A stretch of 64,000 nt of DNA from Paenibacillus radicis (ex Gao et al. 2016) (GCF_014641555.1 NZ_BMHY01000003.1:327367-391366), one strand, 5' to 3'; shown: positions 35,359 to 43,043, numbered from the stretch's first letter. Numbers and translations are program-made. The notes: generated by a model not told the origin, from the letters alone.

Positions 35359-35990
35359 CCGAGGAATTATTCGATATTTATGACGAGCAATTGAACCCCA
35401 TTGGTACAGCTACCCGTTCAGAGACACATGCTCGCGGGTATTGGCACCGCTCCTTCCATTGCTGGCTGACGCGCCGCCAAGGAGAGCGGCGTTTCGTCCG
35501 TTTCCAGCTGCGTCAGGACGGCAAGGATACACATCCCGGACATTACGACATCACGGTCGCCGGCCATCTGTCAGCCGGCGAAACGATTCGTGATGCGGTA
35601 CGCGAGATTGAAGAAGAAATCGGCATTTCTGTCGCCTTCGAGGAGCTGATTCCAATCGGTCAGCTTCGGGAAGAGGGAGTTGGCGAAGTGAACGGCGTAC
35701 CATTTATCGACCGTGAAGTCAGTGATGTTTTTGGCTGCGTATGCGACTTGCCGCTAACCTCGCTAACGCTCCAAGCTGAAGAGGTGGCCGGCGTCTATGA
35801 AGCCGACCTTGAAGAACTGATCCGGCTGTTCGACGGAGAGTTGCCGGAATTGACCGCCGAAGGCGTCGAGGTTGTTGACCCGCTGACCGGCGGCCTCCAG
35901 CAGACGGGACGGCGAATCGTCCGCTCCGGCGAATTCGTGCCGCGCGAGGGTTACGCCGAAATAATGCGCGCGCTCCGCGCTTGTACGTGA
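35355..35990 (+). CDS. Nudix hydrolase (IPP-isomerase-like subfamily)
   Basis: The 211-residue protein starts [17 protein letters not shown] and has the substrate segment [15 protein letters not shown]. Its Nudix helix is [22 protein letters not shown]. Compared with the classic GX5EX7REUXEEXGU box, the stretch between Glu and Arg-Glu is one residue short. The catalytic REIEEE glutamates are all present. The family cleaves nucleoside diphosphate-linked compounds, and the exact substrate is unknown. It is translationally coupled to mscL and ends at a clear terminator. A tyrosinase-like reading frame on the other strand overlaps its last 270 bases. Confidence 0.88.
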   Translation: MTEELFDIYDEQLNPIGTATRSETHARGYWHRSFHCWLTRRQGERRFVRFQLRQDGKDTHPGHYDITVAGHLSAGETIRDAVREIEEEIGISVAFEELIPIGQLREEGVGEVNGVPFIDREVSDVFGCVCDLPLTSLTLQAEEVAGVYEADLEELIRLFDGELPELTAEGVEVVDPLTGGLQQTGRRIVRSGEFVPREGYAEIMRALRACT

Positions 35991-36537
35991 CATTGACGGC
36001 CTTCGGGCCGTCTTTTTTCGCAACTTCCTCCGACTTAATTACCGCTTTCCCTCCACGTCCCTGTGCACCCCAAGCCGCCTCCCAATTGCGATACCATTGA
36101 TCAACCAGCCCATGGATGTTGTAGAAAACCGTCTGACGGGGAGCAAGATCAAAATTATCGATTTCAGGCTGATTGTAGATTCGCGCTGCCGTTGCGTGAA
36201 TGCAGCCATGAATACCGCTGGATTCGATAAACCGGCCAAACTCATCCAACGTCGCAAACGAACGGGGATTGTTGATAATTCGCGCCTCTGCGGCCCGATT
36301 GTAGCACGGGGCGTTCCGTATCGCGGGCGGCACTTCCTTCCAACCCTCGATGTAGCGCATGTCGTAGCCTTGATTCTGATACCAAGAATACACCTTGTTT
36401 ATGAAATAGCGGTGAAATCGCATAAATTGCTCCCCAAAACCCCGGGGCGGAATCGTTCCCGGTGTAACGTGATGCTGATGATGCCACACCTGATGCTCTT
36501 GCAGCCAATCTCTTGGAAAATTCGGAATTACCGGCAC
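35719..36537 (-). CDS. Tyrosinase-like di-copper-fold protein with anomalous C-terminus
   Basis: Numbering from GTG at 36582, residues 30-170 look like a compact tyrosinase fold: FMRFHRYFINKVYSW (third CuA histidine), IHGCIHATA (HxxxH, CuB) and VFYNIHGLVDQWYRNWE (last CuB histidine). The middle CuA histidine is not at the usual -9 position, though a HQVWHHQHH cluster lies upstream. The preferred start is GTG 36537, seven bases after GGAGGCG. Beyond about 36040 the frame runs through the Nudix terminator and antisense to the Nudix gene, giving an Arg-rich, non-protein-like tail. The real stop is therefore doubtful; a frameshift or lost stop near 36040 is likely. The tyrosinase call is inference from motifs. 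Confidence 0.55.
   Translation of the reverse strand: MPVIPNFPRDWLQEHQVWHHQHHVTPGTIPPRGFGEQFMRFHRYFINKVYSWYQNQGYDMRYIEGWKEVPPAIRNAPCYNRAAEARIINNPRSFATLDEFGRFIESSGIHGCIHATAARIYNQPEIDNFDLAPRQTVFYNIHGLVDQWYRNWEAAWGAQGRGGKAVIKSEEVAKKDGPKAVNVTYKRGARALFRRNPRAARIRRSGRFAVPSAGGRRSAGQQPRRLRRSIPATLRRTAGSVLQGRLHRRRPPLQLGALARLAASRIRSQKHH
35995..36018 (+). terminator. Terminator of mscL-Nudix operon
   Basis: A GACGGCC-TTCG-GGCCGTC hairpin is followed by TTTTTT, five bases after the Nudix stop. Confidence 0.92.
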
Positions 36538-36653
36538 TTGAGCTCGCCTCCATACTCCATTTTCGCCTATGGCAGATGCCACAGTTTATGCAAATAAGCC
36601 TTGGGAAGTGTAGGCGGGTGCGACAATCACGAGAGATAACCATATAAAAAAGC

Positions 36654-36710
36654 GCAGGCCATTCAGCTTGACAGAAGAACGAATCGTTCTTTGTCCCTTG
36701 AATGGCCTGC
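36654..36710 (-). terminator. Terminator of the Cys/His-rich protein gene
   Basis: GCAGGCCATTC / GAATGGCCTGC arms enclose a second small stem AGAACGA / TCGTTCT, with an A-rich flank giving T-rich RNA on the minus strand. It lies 27 bases after the stop at 36738. Confidence 0.75.
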
Positions 36711-36737
36711 ATTTTATTTGACTAGTTGAAGGTTAAA

Positions 36738-37178
36738 CTACCAGCGACGGTGGCAGCCGTCAAATCTGCGTTTAATACAAATATCGAAGGATACCGTTAC
36801 TTCGCGGTTTCGTCCAAATGAACAACAAATTTTCACACAGTCGGAGCAGTTTGTGCAGAAGAAGTGTACGACTCTACAATCACATCCGATAATTCTTTGA
36901 ATCGTACGGGCATCACGACAACGGATAGCACGTACCAATTGCTCTGCAACTTCCTCGCATCTCAATTGTGAGAAAATCTCGCTCAGCTCTTTACCTGCAT
37001 GCTGCACAGCATCAACTGCTGAATCTCTGCGGCAGTCGCAGTTTTGGTGATCATTCCGATGATCTCGATGATCTCGATGATCTCTCTCACAGATGCAGTT
37101 GGATGAGATCCCCGCTCTTTTTTTCGTTTTGCTTACGGTTTTCACATTTTTGATCGTCAAATTACGTTTTGCGGACAC
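36738..37178 (-). CDS. Cys- and His-rich protein, spore-coat-like, 146 aa
   Basis: The 146-residue protein is basic, with cysteines concentrated in NCICERD, NCDCRRD, IIGCDCRVVHFFCTNCSDC and VKICCSFG. A short repeat DHRDHRDHRNDH is encoded by nine-base direct repeats. This layout resembles insoluble coat or exosporium proteins of the CotY/CotZ group (a VxHFFCTNC-like core and a beta-rich end, VTVSFDICIKRRF), but I cannot name it with confidence. It uses a GTG start with GGGGGG six bases upstream. It stands alone with its own terminator. Confidence 0.65.
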   Translation of the reverse strand: MSAKRNLTIKNVKTVSKTKKRAGISSNCICERDHRDHRDHRNDHQNCDCRRDSAVDAVQHAGKELSEIFSQLRCEEVAEQLVRAIRCRDARTIQRIIGCDCRVVHFFCTNCSDCVKICCSFGRNREVTVSFDICIKRRFDGCHRRW

Positions 37179-37274
37179 TTGATTCCCCCCTCTCCTGTTT
37201 TGTTACTACATTCTATGCTTGTACGACAGAAGGGGATGGACAAGATGACCGCCTTAAAGACACATCCTAAAAGG

Positions 37275-37380
37275 CTGAATCTGCCGCTAGGCCCGAGGTT
37301 ATAGGAGTAAACGTCATGAGAGGAACTCTGCCTATTGCTAACCTCCGAGTGAAGGACGGCAGTGCTTGTTGCCTGCTAGT
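37275..37380 (+). ncRNA. Putative structured 5' leader upstream of sodC
   Basis: Nested arms can be drawn: CTGCCG (37281-37286) with CGGCAG (37357-37362), GAGGTTA (37295-37301) with TAACCTC (37339-37345), and inner ATAGG/CCTAT and GAGT/ACTC. The 3' arm GGCAG can instead pair with TTGCC just downstream (hairpin about 37358-37374), so two mutually exclusive folds are possible. I do not recognise a riboswitch class. No reading frame with a ribosome binding site explains it. Confidence 0.45.
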
Positions 37381-37464
37381 TGATAGGAGACCGCATTCCT
37401 TTGTATGTTTTTCATAAAGTTGGCAAAAGCTAAGGTGACAACAGATAGGAGGCTTTATAAACCG

Positions 37465-38043
37465 ATGAGAAAACAACTGGCTTACGGAATGATCAGCCTG
37501 CTCGCAGCGGGTGTTTTGTGGAATGGAGCGCTAGCAGGGACAGCTGCGGCAGCGAAACCAAGACCAACCCCCGCTAACCCTAGTCCACCAGCAGCGGCTG
37601 AAGTAAAAGTATCAATTGTAAACACCAAGGGCGAGGCAATAGGCGCAGCACTGCTCCAGGAAAAAAACGACGGGCTGCATATTTTCTTGCAGGCAAGCGG
37701 CTTGCCAGAGGGCGAACATGGCATTCACTTCCACAACGTTGGAAAATGCGAAGGCCCTGCTTTTGAATCGGCCGGTCCTCACTTCAATCCAGCCAGTAAA
37801 GAGCATGGCTTTGACAACCCGAAAGGGTTTCATGACGGTGACTTGCCGAACATTAAGGTCGATGCCAGCGGCAAGGTAGGCACCGAAATCGTAACGAAAA
37901 ACGCAACGCTGGCGAAAAACGCTGCCAATTCCTTATTGAAAGAAGGCGGCACGGCGCTCGTGATTCATGAGAAGGCTGATGATTATAAAACGGATCCTTC
38001 CGGCAACTCCGGCAATCGGATTGCTTGTGGGGTTATTAAGTAG
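37465..38043 (+). CDS. sodC: Secreted Cu/Zn superoxide dismutase
   Basis: The 192-residue protein has a signal peptide (residues 1-30, cleavage near AGTAAAA) and a proline-rich linker. The SOD domain keeps all metal ligands: GIHFHNVG (two Cu histidines), GPHFNPASKEHG (bridging and Zn histidines), FHDGDLPNI (Zn His and Asp) and VIHEKADDY (Cu His), plus the active-site Arg in GNRIACG. By contrast the Bacillus subtilis homologue YojM is known to lack a copper ligand. It should detoxify superoxide outside the membrane. There is no lipobox. The ATG follows AGGAGG by about 12 bases. A possible structured leader precedes it. Confidence 0.93.
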   Translation: MRKQLAYGMISLLAAGVLWNGALAGTAAAAKPRPTPANPSPPAAAEVKVSIVNTKGEAIGAALLQEKNDGLHIFLQASGLPEGEHGIHFHNVGKCEGPAFESAGPHFNPASKEHGFDNPKGFHDGDLPNIKVDASGKVGTEIVTKNATLAKNAANSLLKEGGTALVIHEKADDYKTDPSGNSGNRIACGVIK

Positions 38044-38051
38044 AATATTAA

Positions 38052-38085
38052 AAGAGCGGCTCCGTGTAGGGGCCGCTCTTCTTTG
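38052..38085 (+). terminator. Terminator of sodC
   Basis: An AAGAGCGGC / GCCGCTCTT hairpin is followed by CTTTGT, eight bases after the stop. Confidence 0.82.
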
Positions 38086-38124
38086 TATAGTATAGTTTGG
38101 TGCGATGCTTAGAGGTTCAGCGTA

Positions 38125-38253
38125 CCCCGGGGGCGCTGCGTAGTTCGGTTCGTGCTGCCATTCTTGATTCTATTTTCACCATCGCTAGCACGATAAAAAA
38201 ATGGATAGAATCTTCAAAAAGTCATCCCGAACTCGAACCACTCCGCTCACCCT
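38125..38253 (+). repeat. Inverted repeat element, left copy (pairs with 41229-41347)
   Basis: An element of about 129 bases begins CCCCGGGGGCGCTGCG and ends CACTCCGCTCACCCT. It has an internal GATTCTAT / ATAGAATC dyad. The complementary copy lies at 41229-41347 in opposite orientation with the same ends and same core. The element has no coding capacity, and the ends are not flanked by an obvious target duplication. Confidence 0.75.
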
Positions 38254-38304
38254 AATCGAGCCTCAAACAATGCCTACTCACAAAAAATTTTATGATGTTA
38301 ACCA

Positions 38305-38775
38305 ATAACGAACCTGTTTCGCTATTTTGCGAAGAACGGTTCGTAATTTTAACCCAAAATGTGCAGATTAGCGATACTGTCGAGCATTAGCGAAGAGCAT
38401 TTCGCTTTTGGAGAAGCTAGGTTCTCGAAATGCGAAATTTAGTTCGCTGCAGCCATGGAACACCCCATTATGCACTTGAGCAGCGAACTTTGATTCGTTT
38501 TTTAGCGAAGCAGGTTCGTTATGATCAAAGACAGCGCAATCCGAAACGCGTGCAGCGAACTTTGATTCACTCTTTAACGAAGCAGGTTCGCTATGGCCGA
38601 AGTCACCTCATTCGAACCTTTGTAGCCAACATTGAGCAGGTTCGCTATGGCCAAAGACATCGCAATCCGAACCGCGTGCAGCGAACTTTGCTTCGTTCTT
38701 TTGTGAAGCGGGTTCGCTATGGCTTGAGTAGTAACATTTCGAACCGTACGCTAGCTAGCGAGGTGTGGTTCGTTC
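38305..38775. repeat. GCGAA/TTCGC repeat cluster
   Basis: Several units with GCAGCGAACTTTGATTCG and a later GAAGCAGGTTCGCTATGGCC recur at about 38478, 38550 and 38676, with diverged pieces between. It is the same style as the 22.7-kb duplication. An apparent 117-residue frame here is only the repeat read as protein. With the inverted element it fills the 898-base gap between sodC and the YjcZ gene. Confidence 0.8.
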
Positions 38776-38941
38776 TTTTATGAAACAAATGCACTATCGT
38801 TCAGTCGCGGCAACGTCGTCCGTTTTCGCTGAATCGGGATGTTTGGCGCGGATTTTTTGCCTTGCGTACAAACACCCAATCACTCTCCCCGCTTTGTACA
38901 TAACTTACAGAGTGCTTAACACGTAAAGGAGGTGCATTTGA

Positions 38942-39115
38942 ATGTCCGGTTTCGTTGGTGGTGCTTTTAACAGCACTGGCGTAATCCTTGTATTGTTCAT
39001 CCTGCTCGTGATTATTGCTTGTAGCTGCGGTTTTGGGGGCGGCTTTGGCGGCGGTGGCTACGGCCCTGGGTATGGCAACGTCGGCGGCCTTGGAGTTGGC
39101 CCTAAAGGCTACTAA
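38942..39115 (+). CDS. YjcZ-family sporulation peptide, 57 aa
   Basis: The 57-residue peptide starts MSGFVGGAFNSTG. It has one hydrophobic helix (VILVLFILLVIIA), then two cysteines and a Gly/Tyr-rich tail ending GVGPKGY. Short peptides with an N-terminal Gly-rich patch and a VLFILLVII helix are annotated as YjcZ-type and made in sporulating Bacillales. The tail here is longer than usual. AAAGGAGGTG lies seven to eight bases before the ATG and a terminator follows, so it is a real gene. Confidence 0.82.
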   Translation: MSGFVGGAFNSTGVILVLFILLVIIACSCGFGGGFGGGGYGPGYGNVGGLGVGPKGY

Positions 39116-39181
39116 TATCCATGGCGCTATCGAATATACGATTGAATATGCAGCTTAACTGCCCTAATAAACTTGTAGAGA

Positions 39182-39207
39182 AAGGACCCATTCCGATGGG
39201 TCCTTCT
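39182..39207 (+). terminator. Terminator of the YjcZ-type gene
   Basis: A perfect AAGGACCCAT-TCCG-ATGGGTCCTT hairpin is followed by CTTGT. Confidence 0.85.
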
Positions 39208-39241
39208 TGTATAAAGAGCCAGGTATAAGGCAAATAAAAAC

Positions 39242-39278
39242 AAAAAAGCGCGAATTCCGTTTCAAACGGAACCCGCGC
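39242..39278 (-). terminator. Terminator of tRNA-Thr
   Basis: On the minus strand GCGCGGGTTCCGTT pairs with AACGGAATTCGCGC and is followed by TTTTTT, 16 bases beyond the tRNA 3' end. Confidence 0.88.
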
Positions 39279-39294
39279 GGTTATTTAATAAATA

Positions 39295-39366
39295 TGCTGA
39301 TGAAGGGAATTGAACCCCCGACCTACGCATTACGAGTGCGTTGCTCTACCCCTGAGCTACATCAGC
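39295..39366 (-). tRNA. tRNA-Thr (anticodon CGT)
   Basis: A 72-base cloverleaf fits: acceptor GCTGATG / CATCAGC with discriminator A, D-arm AGCTCAGGGGTAGAGC, anticodon stem ACGCA / TGCGT around loop CTCGTAA (CGT, decodes ACG), and T-arm GGGGGTTCAATTCCC. The 3' CCA is not encoded. It is a single tRNA with its own promoter and terminator. Confidence 0.95.
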
Positions 39367-39377
39367 ATGATTTTTAT

Positions 39378-39406
39378 ATAATACGAATTTTTGAGCGATT
39401 AGTCAA
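39378..39406 (-). promoter_or_regulatory. Sigma-A promoter of tRNA-Thr
   Basis: TTGACT (39401-39406) and TATTAT (39378-39383) on the minus strand are exactly 17 bases apart, and the -10 lies 11 bases before the mature tRNA 5' end. Confidence 0.85.
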
Positions 39407-39683
39407 GCATTGCCGAGCTGCTTATGTCCGCCAATTTTGTGACGGTTTGATGTCGCCGCTGTCACCCCCAGCTTGCTCCTTATTTGCGCGTCGCGGCATA
39501 GGTTCAATCTCCCGCTCATATTTATGAGAGAACCTTTCTAGACATACAAAATAAGACAGCTCCCTAGCAAGAAAAGCCATCTAGAGCATAGTGGACAGAG
39601 ATCAAGCAAAATCAAGTAGTGATACTCAGCCTAATATCAAATTTTTAACCATGCAATTGCCGCTCGGCGCAGTCTTTCTCGTA

Positions 39684-39692
39684 TGCTATAAT
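39684..39692 (+). promoter_or_regulatory. Extended -10 promoter of the TraX-family gene
   Basis: TGCTATAAT lies 31 bases before the GTG start at 39724. The -35 is weak. The rest of the gap between the tRNA promoter and here (39407-39683) shows nothing I can name. Confidence 0.55.
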
Positions 39693-39723
39693 AGCCGCAT
39701 CCCCGTATGGATGAGGTGAATCC

Positions 39724-40365
39724 GTGCAGTTTATTGCAATGGTTACAATGCTGCTTGATCATATCGGCGTCGTCTGGTTCCCAGGTGACTCGACATGGCG
39801 CATGATCGGAAGGCTGGCATTACCTTTATACGCCTATGCGCTTGTGATCGGCTATTTGCGCACACGCAACGTGAATCTTTACATCTGGAGAATGCTTGCC
39901 ATCGCAGTCATTTCTCAGATTCCGTACTCTTTGACTTTCCGAACGCTGGAAATCAACACTGTTGGCACGTTGTTCATCTGTTTGCTGATGTTATGGGCGC
40001 TGGACAAGCTAAAAGACAAGCATGCGCTGCAAGTCGCTATCGCCGCTGTCACAATCCTTCTCGTTGAGTTGGTACCCGTCAGCTACGGCGCTTATCTTCC
40101 CGTACTCATCATCATTTATCGCTATTTGCCTGCCGGATCGATGGCTCCGCTGCACTTTGCGCTGAATGTGGTTTTTATGTTCTACAAGGGGTGGACCGTC
40201 CAGCTTTTCAGCGTATTAGCTACGTTGCTTCTCGTCTATATGCCCGTCTTTTTACGCGCGGTCGACCGTATACGGGTTCCTCGTGTCGTATGGCGCAGCT
40301 TTTATCCGCTACACTTGGCGCTAATCGCAGCCATTGATTATTCCAACTTGTTAGAAATTCGTTAG
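39724..40365 (+). CDS. TraX-family membrane protein
   Basis: The 213-residue protein has about seven membrane helices. The opening MQFIAMVTMLLDHIGVVWFP and GRLALPLYAYALVIGYLRT with ISQIPYSLTF are the TraX signature, a family named for F-pilin acetylation but widespread in Firmicutes chromosomes with unknown role. No pilus or conjugation genes are nearby, so a pilin role is not supported. It uses a GTG start with GAGGTG five bases upstream. Confidence 0.88.
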   Translation: MQFIAMVTMLLDHIGVVWFPGDSTWRMIGRLALPLYAYALVIGYLRTRNVNLYIWRMLAIAVISQIPYSLTFRTLEINTVGTLFICLLMLWALDKLKDKHALQVAIAAVTILLVELVPVSYGAYLPVLIIIYRYLPAGSMAPLHFALNVVFMFYKGWTVQLFSVLATLLLVYMPVFLRAVDRIRVPRVVWRSFYPLHLALIAAIDYSNLLEIR

Positions 40366-40454
40366 CAAACAAAACATTATTCTGACTAGCGTTTCATAAC
40401 CTACTAAATATTTAACGGTAAAATGGAAAAAAACGATCGGAGGTGCAACCGGTC

Positions 40455-40673
40455 ATGATGAAAATCATAACCTTTAAAAATCGATCCGTTCCTGTGTTTT
40501 TTCCTAATGAACCTACTACATCTGTTGAACAACTTCATCATAAATTAAAAGAGATGGAGTATAACTTCGATTTTCGCAAAAAGTGGAAACGTATTTCAAA
40601 AGTGGATGTCGTGAGAGACGTCGCCATTTTCCAATACAATGATGGTACCAAGCTTTATTTGGAAGTCAGCTAA
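40455..40673 (+). CDS. Small hypothetical protein, 72 aa
   Basis: The 72-residue protein starts MMKIITFKNRSVPVFF and has a basic middle (EYNFDFRKKWKRISK) and a beta-strand-like end (VVRDVAIFQYNDGTKLYLEV). It is soluble, with no cysteines. GGAGGTG lies nine bases before the ATG, supporting a real gene. No family is recognised. It is codon-poorer in GC than its neighbours but short. Confidence 0.68.
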   Translation: MMKIITFKNRSVPVFFPNEPTTSVEQLHHKLKEMEYNFDFRKKWKRISKVDVVRDVAIFQYNDGTKLYLEVS

Positions 40674-40905
40674 TTCCCGTTTACAACTGATTTAGGCAAC
40701 AGAGAAGCGTCAGAACAACAGCAATCAAGGCGGCATCAGCCCATTTGCTCTCGTTCCGGCGCTTTTTGCGTTCCGACTCACGCCCCTCCGAGTAAGCGCC
40801 GGGACGATGTCTCCTCCTGCCGCAACCCCGCGGACTGATTGCCTCCGCTCATAACTGTCCCCACTCCACTTCGCTCTACATCAAACCACGCCACGCTACG
40901 AGGAA

Positions 40906-41096
40906 CAAAATGCAAATCTGCATTTTGATGAGCCTCTAAAGCACCCCATACCGCTATCAAAATGCAAAAGTACATTTGAAATCGACCCATTTCTCCTTTT
41001 CGAAGCCTTTCAGGCTGATCAGCCTGCACATTTGCATTTTGATGCGATAAATTGCCGATATAACGGCTAAAAACCTGCACTTTTACATTTTGATTT
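40906..41096. repeat. Cluster of TCAAAATGCAAA-type units (locus 2 of 3)
   Basis: Units lie near 40906 (AAAATGCAAATCTGCATTTT, nearly palindromic), 40957, 41024 (inverted) and 41075 (inverted). The arrangement parallels 10226-10408 and 59288-59476. It lies in the 757-base gap between the 72-residue gene and the EAL gene. The other part of that gap is the element at 41229 and otherwise featureless. Confidence 0.85.
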
Positions 41097-41228
41097 ATGC
41101 GAGGAGCCGATAACCGGACCCGTTCTGGTTCCTCCCAACAGAAGCTGCCTTCATTTGCCGCAAATAGGAGAGCAGAGCGGACTGAGTTAGGGAAAGAGGA
41201 GCGTTTAGAATTAGGGTTGAGCAGGGAC

Positions 41229-41347
41229 AGGGTGAGCGGAGTGTTTTGAGTTCATGCTGACATTTTGCAGATTCTATCTGTTGTCTTCGATGAAGACAAT
41301 GGAATCAAGAACGGCAGCATGAACCAAAACGCGCAGCGAACCCGGGG
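41229..41347 (-). repeat. Inverted repeat element, right copy (pairs with 38125-38253)
   Basis: Read on the minus strand it begins CCCCGGGTTCGCTGCGCG and ends CACTCCGCTCACCCT. It has TTCTTGATTCCATT and AGATAGAATCTGCAAAA in the same places as the left copy. The two copies are diverged but clearly related and face each other across 3.1 kb. Confidence 0.75.
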
Positions 41348-41395
41348 TTGATGCACCCACATCCCTGCCCCATCGCGGATCGCATCAACAAAGAA

Positions 41396-41421
41396 GGCCA
41401 CCGATACGTCCACCGGCAGCC
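41396..41421 (-). terminator. Possible terminator of the EAL gene
   Basis: The minus strand reads GGCTGCCG, loop, CGGTGGCC, then TTCTTTG. It is modest in stem and tail. Confidence 0.45.
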
Positions 41422-41430
41422 TCCCCCTAT

Positions 41431-42894
41431 TTATGATTGCCTAAGCGAAGATAAATCCAATTCATCCGGCTTCATCGGCTTGCCGAGCATAAAGCCCTGA
41501 ACATAGTCGCAGCCCCATTCCTGGAGCAGCCGGTATTGCTCGATATATTCAACGCCGCTTGCTGTTATCTCCAGCCCCAGCTTGTGAGCGAGTGCAATGA
41601 CCATTTCTACGATATGGCGCTCGGCTGAAGGCATGTCGATATGCTGTGTAAATGCCGGGCTTATTTTCAAGCCGTTGATGGGCAGCTGCTTCAGACTAGC
41701 CAACGAGAAGCTGCCGGTGCCGAATTCGTCGATGACGAGCCGCACACCCTGAGCACGCAGCTGCGTCAGCACTTCCAGCGGCTGTTCACAAGGATTCTGC
41801 TTGTCTTCTTTGATTTCCAGCTCCAGACATGCCGGGCTAAGCCCGGTGTCGTTAAGCACATTCGCCACCATACTTGGGAATGCGGGGTCCTTTAGCTGCA
41901 GCGGGCTGACATTTACCGTAACGATTAGCTGCTCAAGACCGTAGATCTGCATGCTGGATAGCATCTGACATGCTTCCCGCAGCACCCATTCTCCAATCGG
42001 TACGATCCAGCCGTTCTGCTCCGCCACGGGAAGAAATTCGGAAGGCGCGATATTGCCGAACTCCGGATGATTCCATCGCAGCAGCGCTTCGAATCCTCTT
42101 AGCTTACCGTCTGAAATCCGGTAAATCGGCTGACAGCTTAATGAAAATTGCCGCTCATACAACGCTGTTCGCATTGACGCTTCAATGGCGACCCAGCGAT
42201 TCAACCGCTCCGTATCCTCGAGCGAATAGAAACAGATTTTTCCCCAGCCTTGTGCTTTAGCCCGCGACAGGGCTGTCTCTGCCCGGCTGAGCAACTGCTC
42301 GCTCGTTCTGCCATCATTGGGGTATATGCTCGCCCCTACGCTTGCCGTCAGGCGGGACTCCATACCTTCAAGCTCGCATGCCGACTCCACGGCATACTTC
42401 ATAGCCTCGACAGCGAGTCCGCCGTCCGGCTGGCTTCTGTCCAGCTCTTGCGCGAGCAAAAAATCATTTTCGCCGATTTGGCAAGCTAACATTTCGGCAC
42501 CTCGAATGGCTCCCCGCGAGAGATGTGACTTTGCATGCTTGCTGTCTGCCTCAAGCGCAGCCTCACCTCCGCTGCCCGGCCGGGAGGCTTCCTTCTCCCT
42601 GCGATTTGCCGATTCAACGGTAGACTGTGCCCCCTGCTCGGGGTAAGCACTTGCTGCCCTTTGTCCTCCTGCGGCCAGTCGTTCTGCGACCGCACGAATC
42701 ATTTCATTTCCGTATGCCATGCCCTTTGTCTCATTTATGCGATAAAACCAATCCAGATGAATGACAGCAACAACGAGCCGTTTTCCGGATGCGCGGGCCT
42801 GATAAAGCGCCAGTTCCAATTGGGCGAACGCTTGCGCGCGAGCCGGAGTTTCGATGACTGCTTGCACCTGTTTGACACCATCCTTTATCCTCAT
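41431..42894 (-). CDS. GGDEF-EAL protein with degenerate motifs in both domains
   Basis: The 487-residue soluble protein has residues 1-200 as a degraded GGDEF domain. AVIHLDWFYRINETKG replaces the usual DxDxFKxIND, GENDF stands where GGDEF should be, and a Ser/Ala-rich insert of about 60 residues interrupts it. The EAL domain (about 230-487) keeps FEALLRW, VTVNVSP and LELEIKED. However, DDFGTG is IDEFGTG, LKID is LKIS and AEGVE is TASGVE, so metal- or catalysis-linked residues are missing. It probably binds cyclic-di-GMP or a partner rather than degrading it. The ATG has only a weak ribosome binding site. Confidence 0.86.
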   Translation of the reverse strand: MRIKDGVKQVQAVIETPARAQAFAQLELALYQARASGKRLVVAVIHLDWFYRINETKGMAYGNEMIRAVAERLAAGGQRAASAYPEQGAQSTVESANRREKEASRPGSGGEAALEADSKHAKSHLSRGAIRGAEMLACQIGENDFLLAQELDRSQPDGGLAVEAMKYAVESACELEGMESRLTASVGASIYPNDGRTSEQLLSRAETALSRAKAQGWGKICFYSLEDTERLNRWVAIEASMRTALYERQFSLSCQPIYRISDGKLRGFEALLRWNHPEFGNIAPSEFLPVAEQNGWIVPIGEWVLREACQMLSSMQIYGLEQLIVTVNVSPLQLKDPAFPSMVANVLNDTGLSPACLELEIKEDKQNPCEQPLEVLTQLRAQGVRLVIDEFGTGSFSLASLKQLPINGLKISPAFTQHIDMPSAERHIVEMVIALAHKLGLEITASGVEYIEQYRLLQEWGCDYVQGFMLGKPMKPDELDLSSLRQS

Positions 42895-43011
42895 TAATTA
42901 GTTCTATCATCCCATACAAGTATTAGAAAAATTTAGGATGGTTGTTTAGAAGAGTGTTAGATTCATCTGTCAAGATGCTAAGAGGAGCAACTTCCGCCTA
43001 ACATAAATAAA

Positions 43012-43043
43012 GAAGACCGCCCTGCGCAAGCAAGGCGGCCTTC
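43012..43043 (-). terminator. Terminator of the response-regulator gene
   Basis: The minus strand reads GAAGGCCGCCTTG, loop, CAGGGCGGTCTTC, then TTTATTT, 24 bases after the stop. Confidence 0.8.

Noticed and set aside
38430..38783. 117-residue frame with internal repeats
   Set aside because: The peptide repeats come directly from the GCGAA/TTCGC DNA repeats. There is no ribosome binding site.
39724..40365. Conjugation or pilus role for the TraX-family protein
   Set aside because: No conjugation, pilin or mobilisation genes are nearby. TraX-family proteins are common in chromosomes without them.
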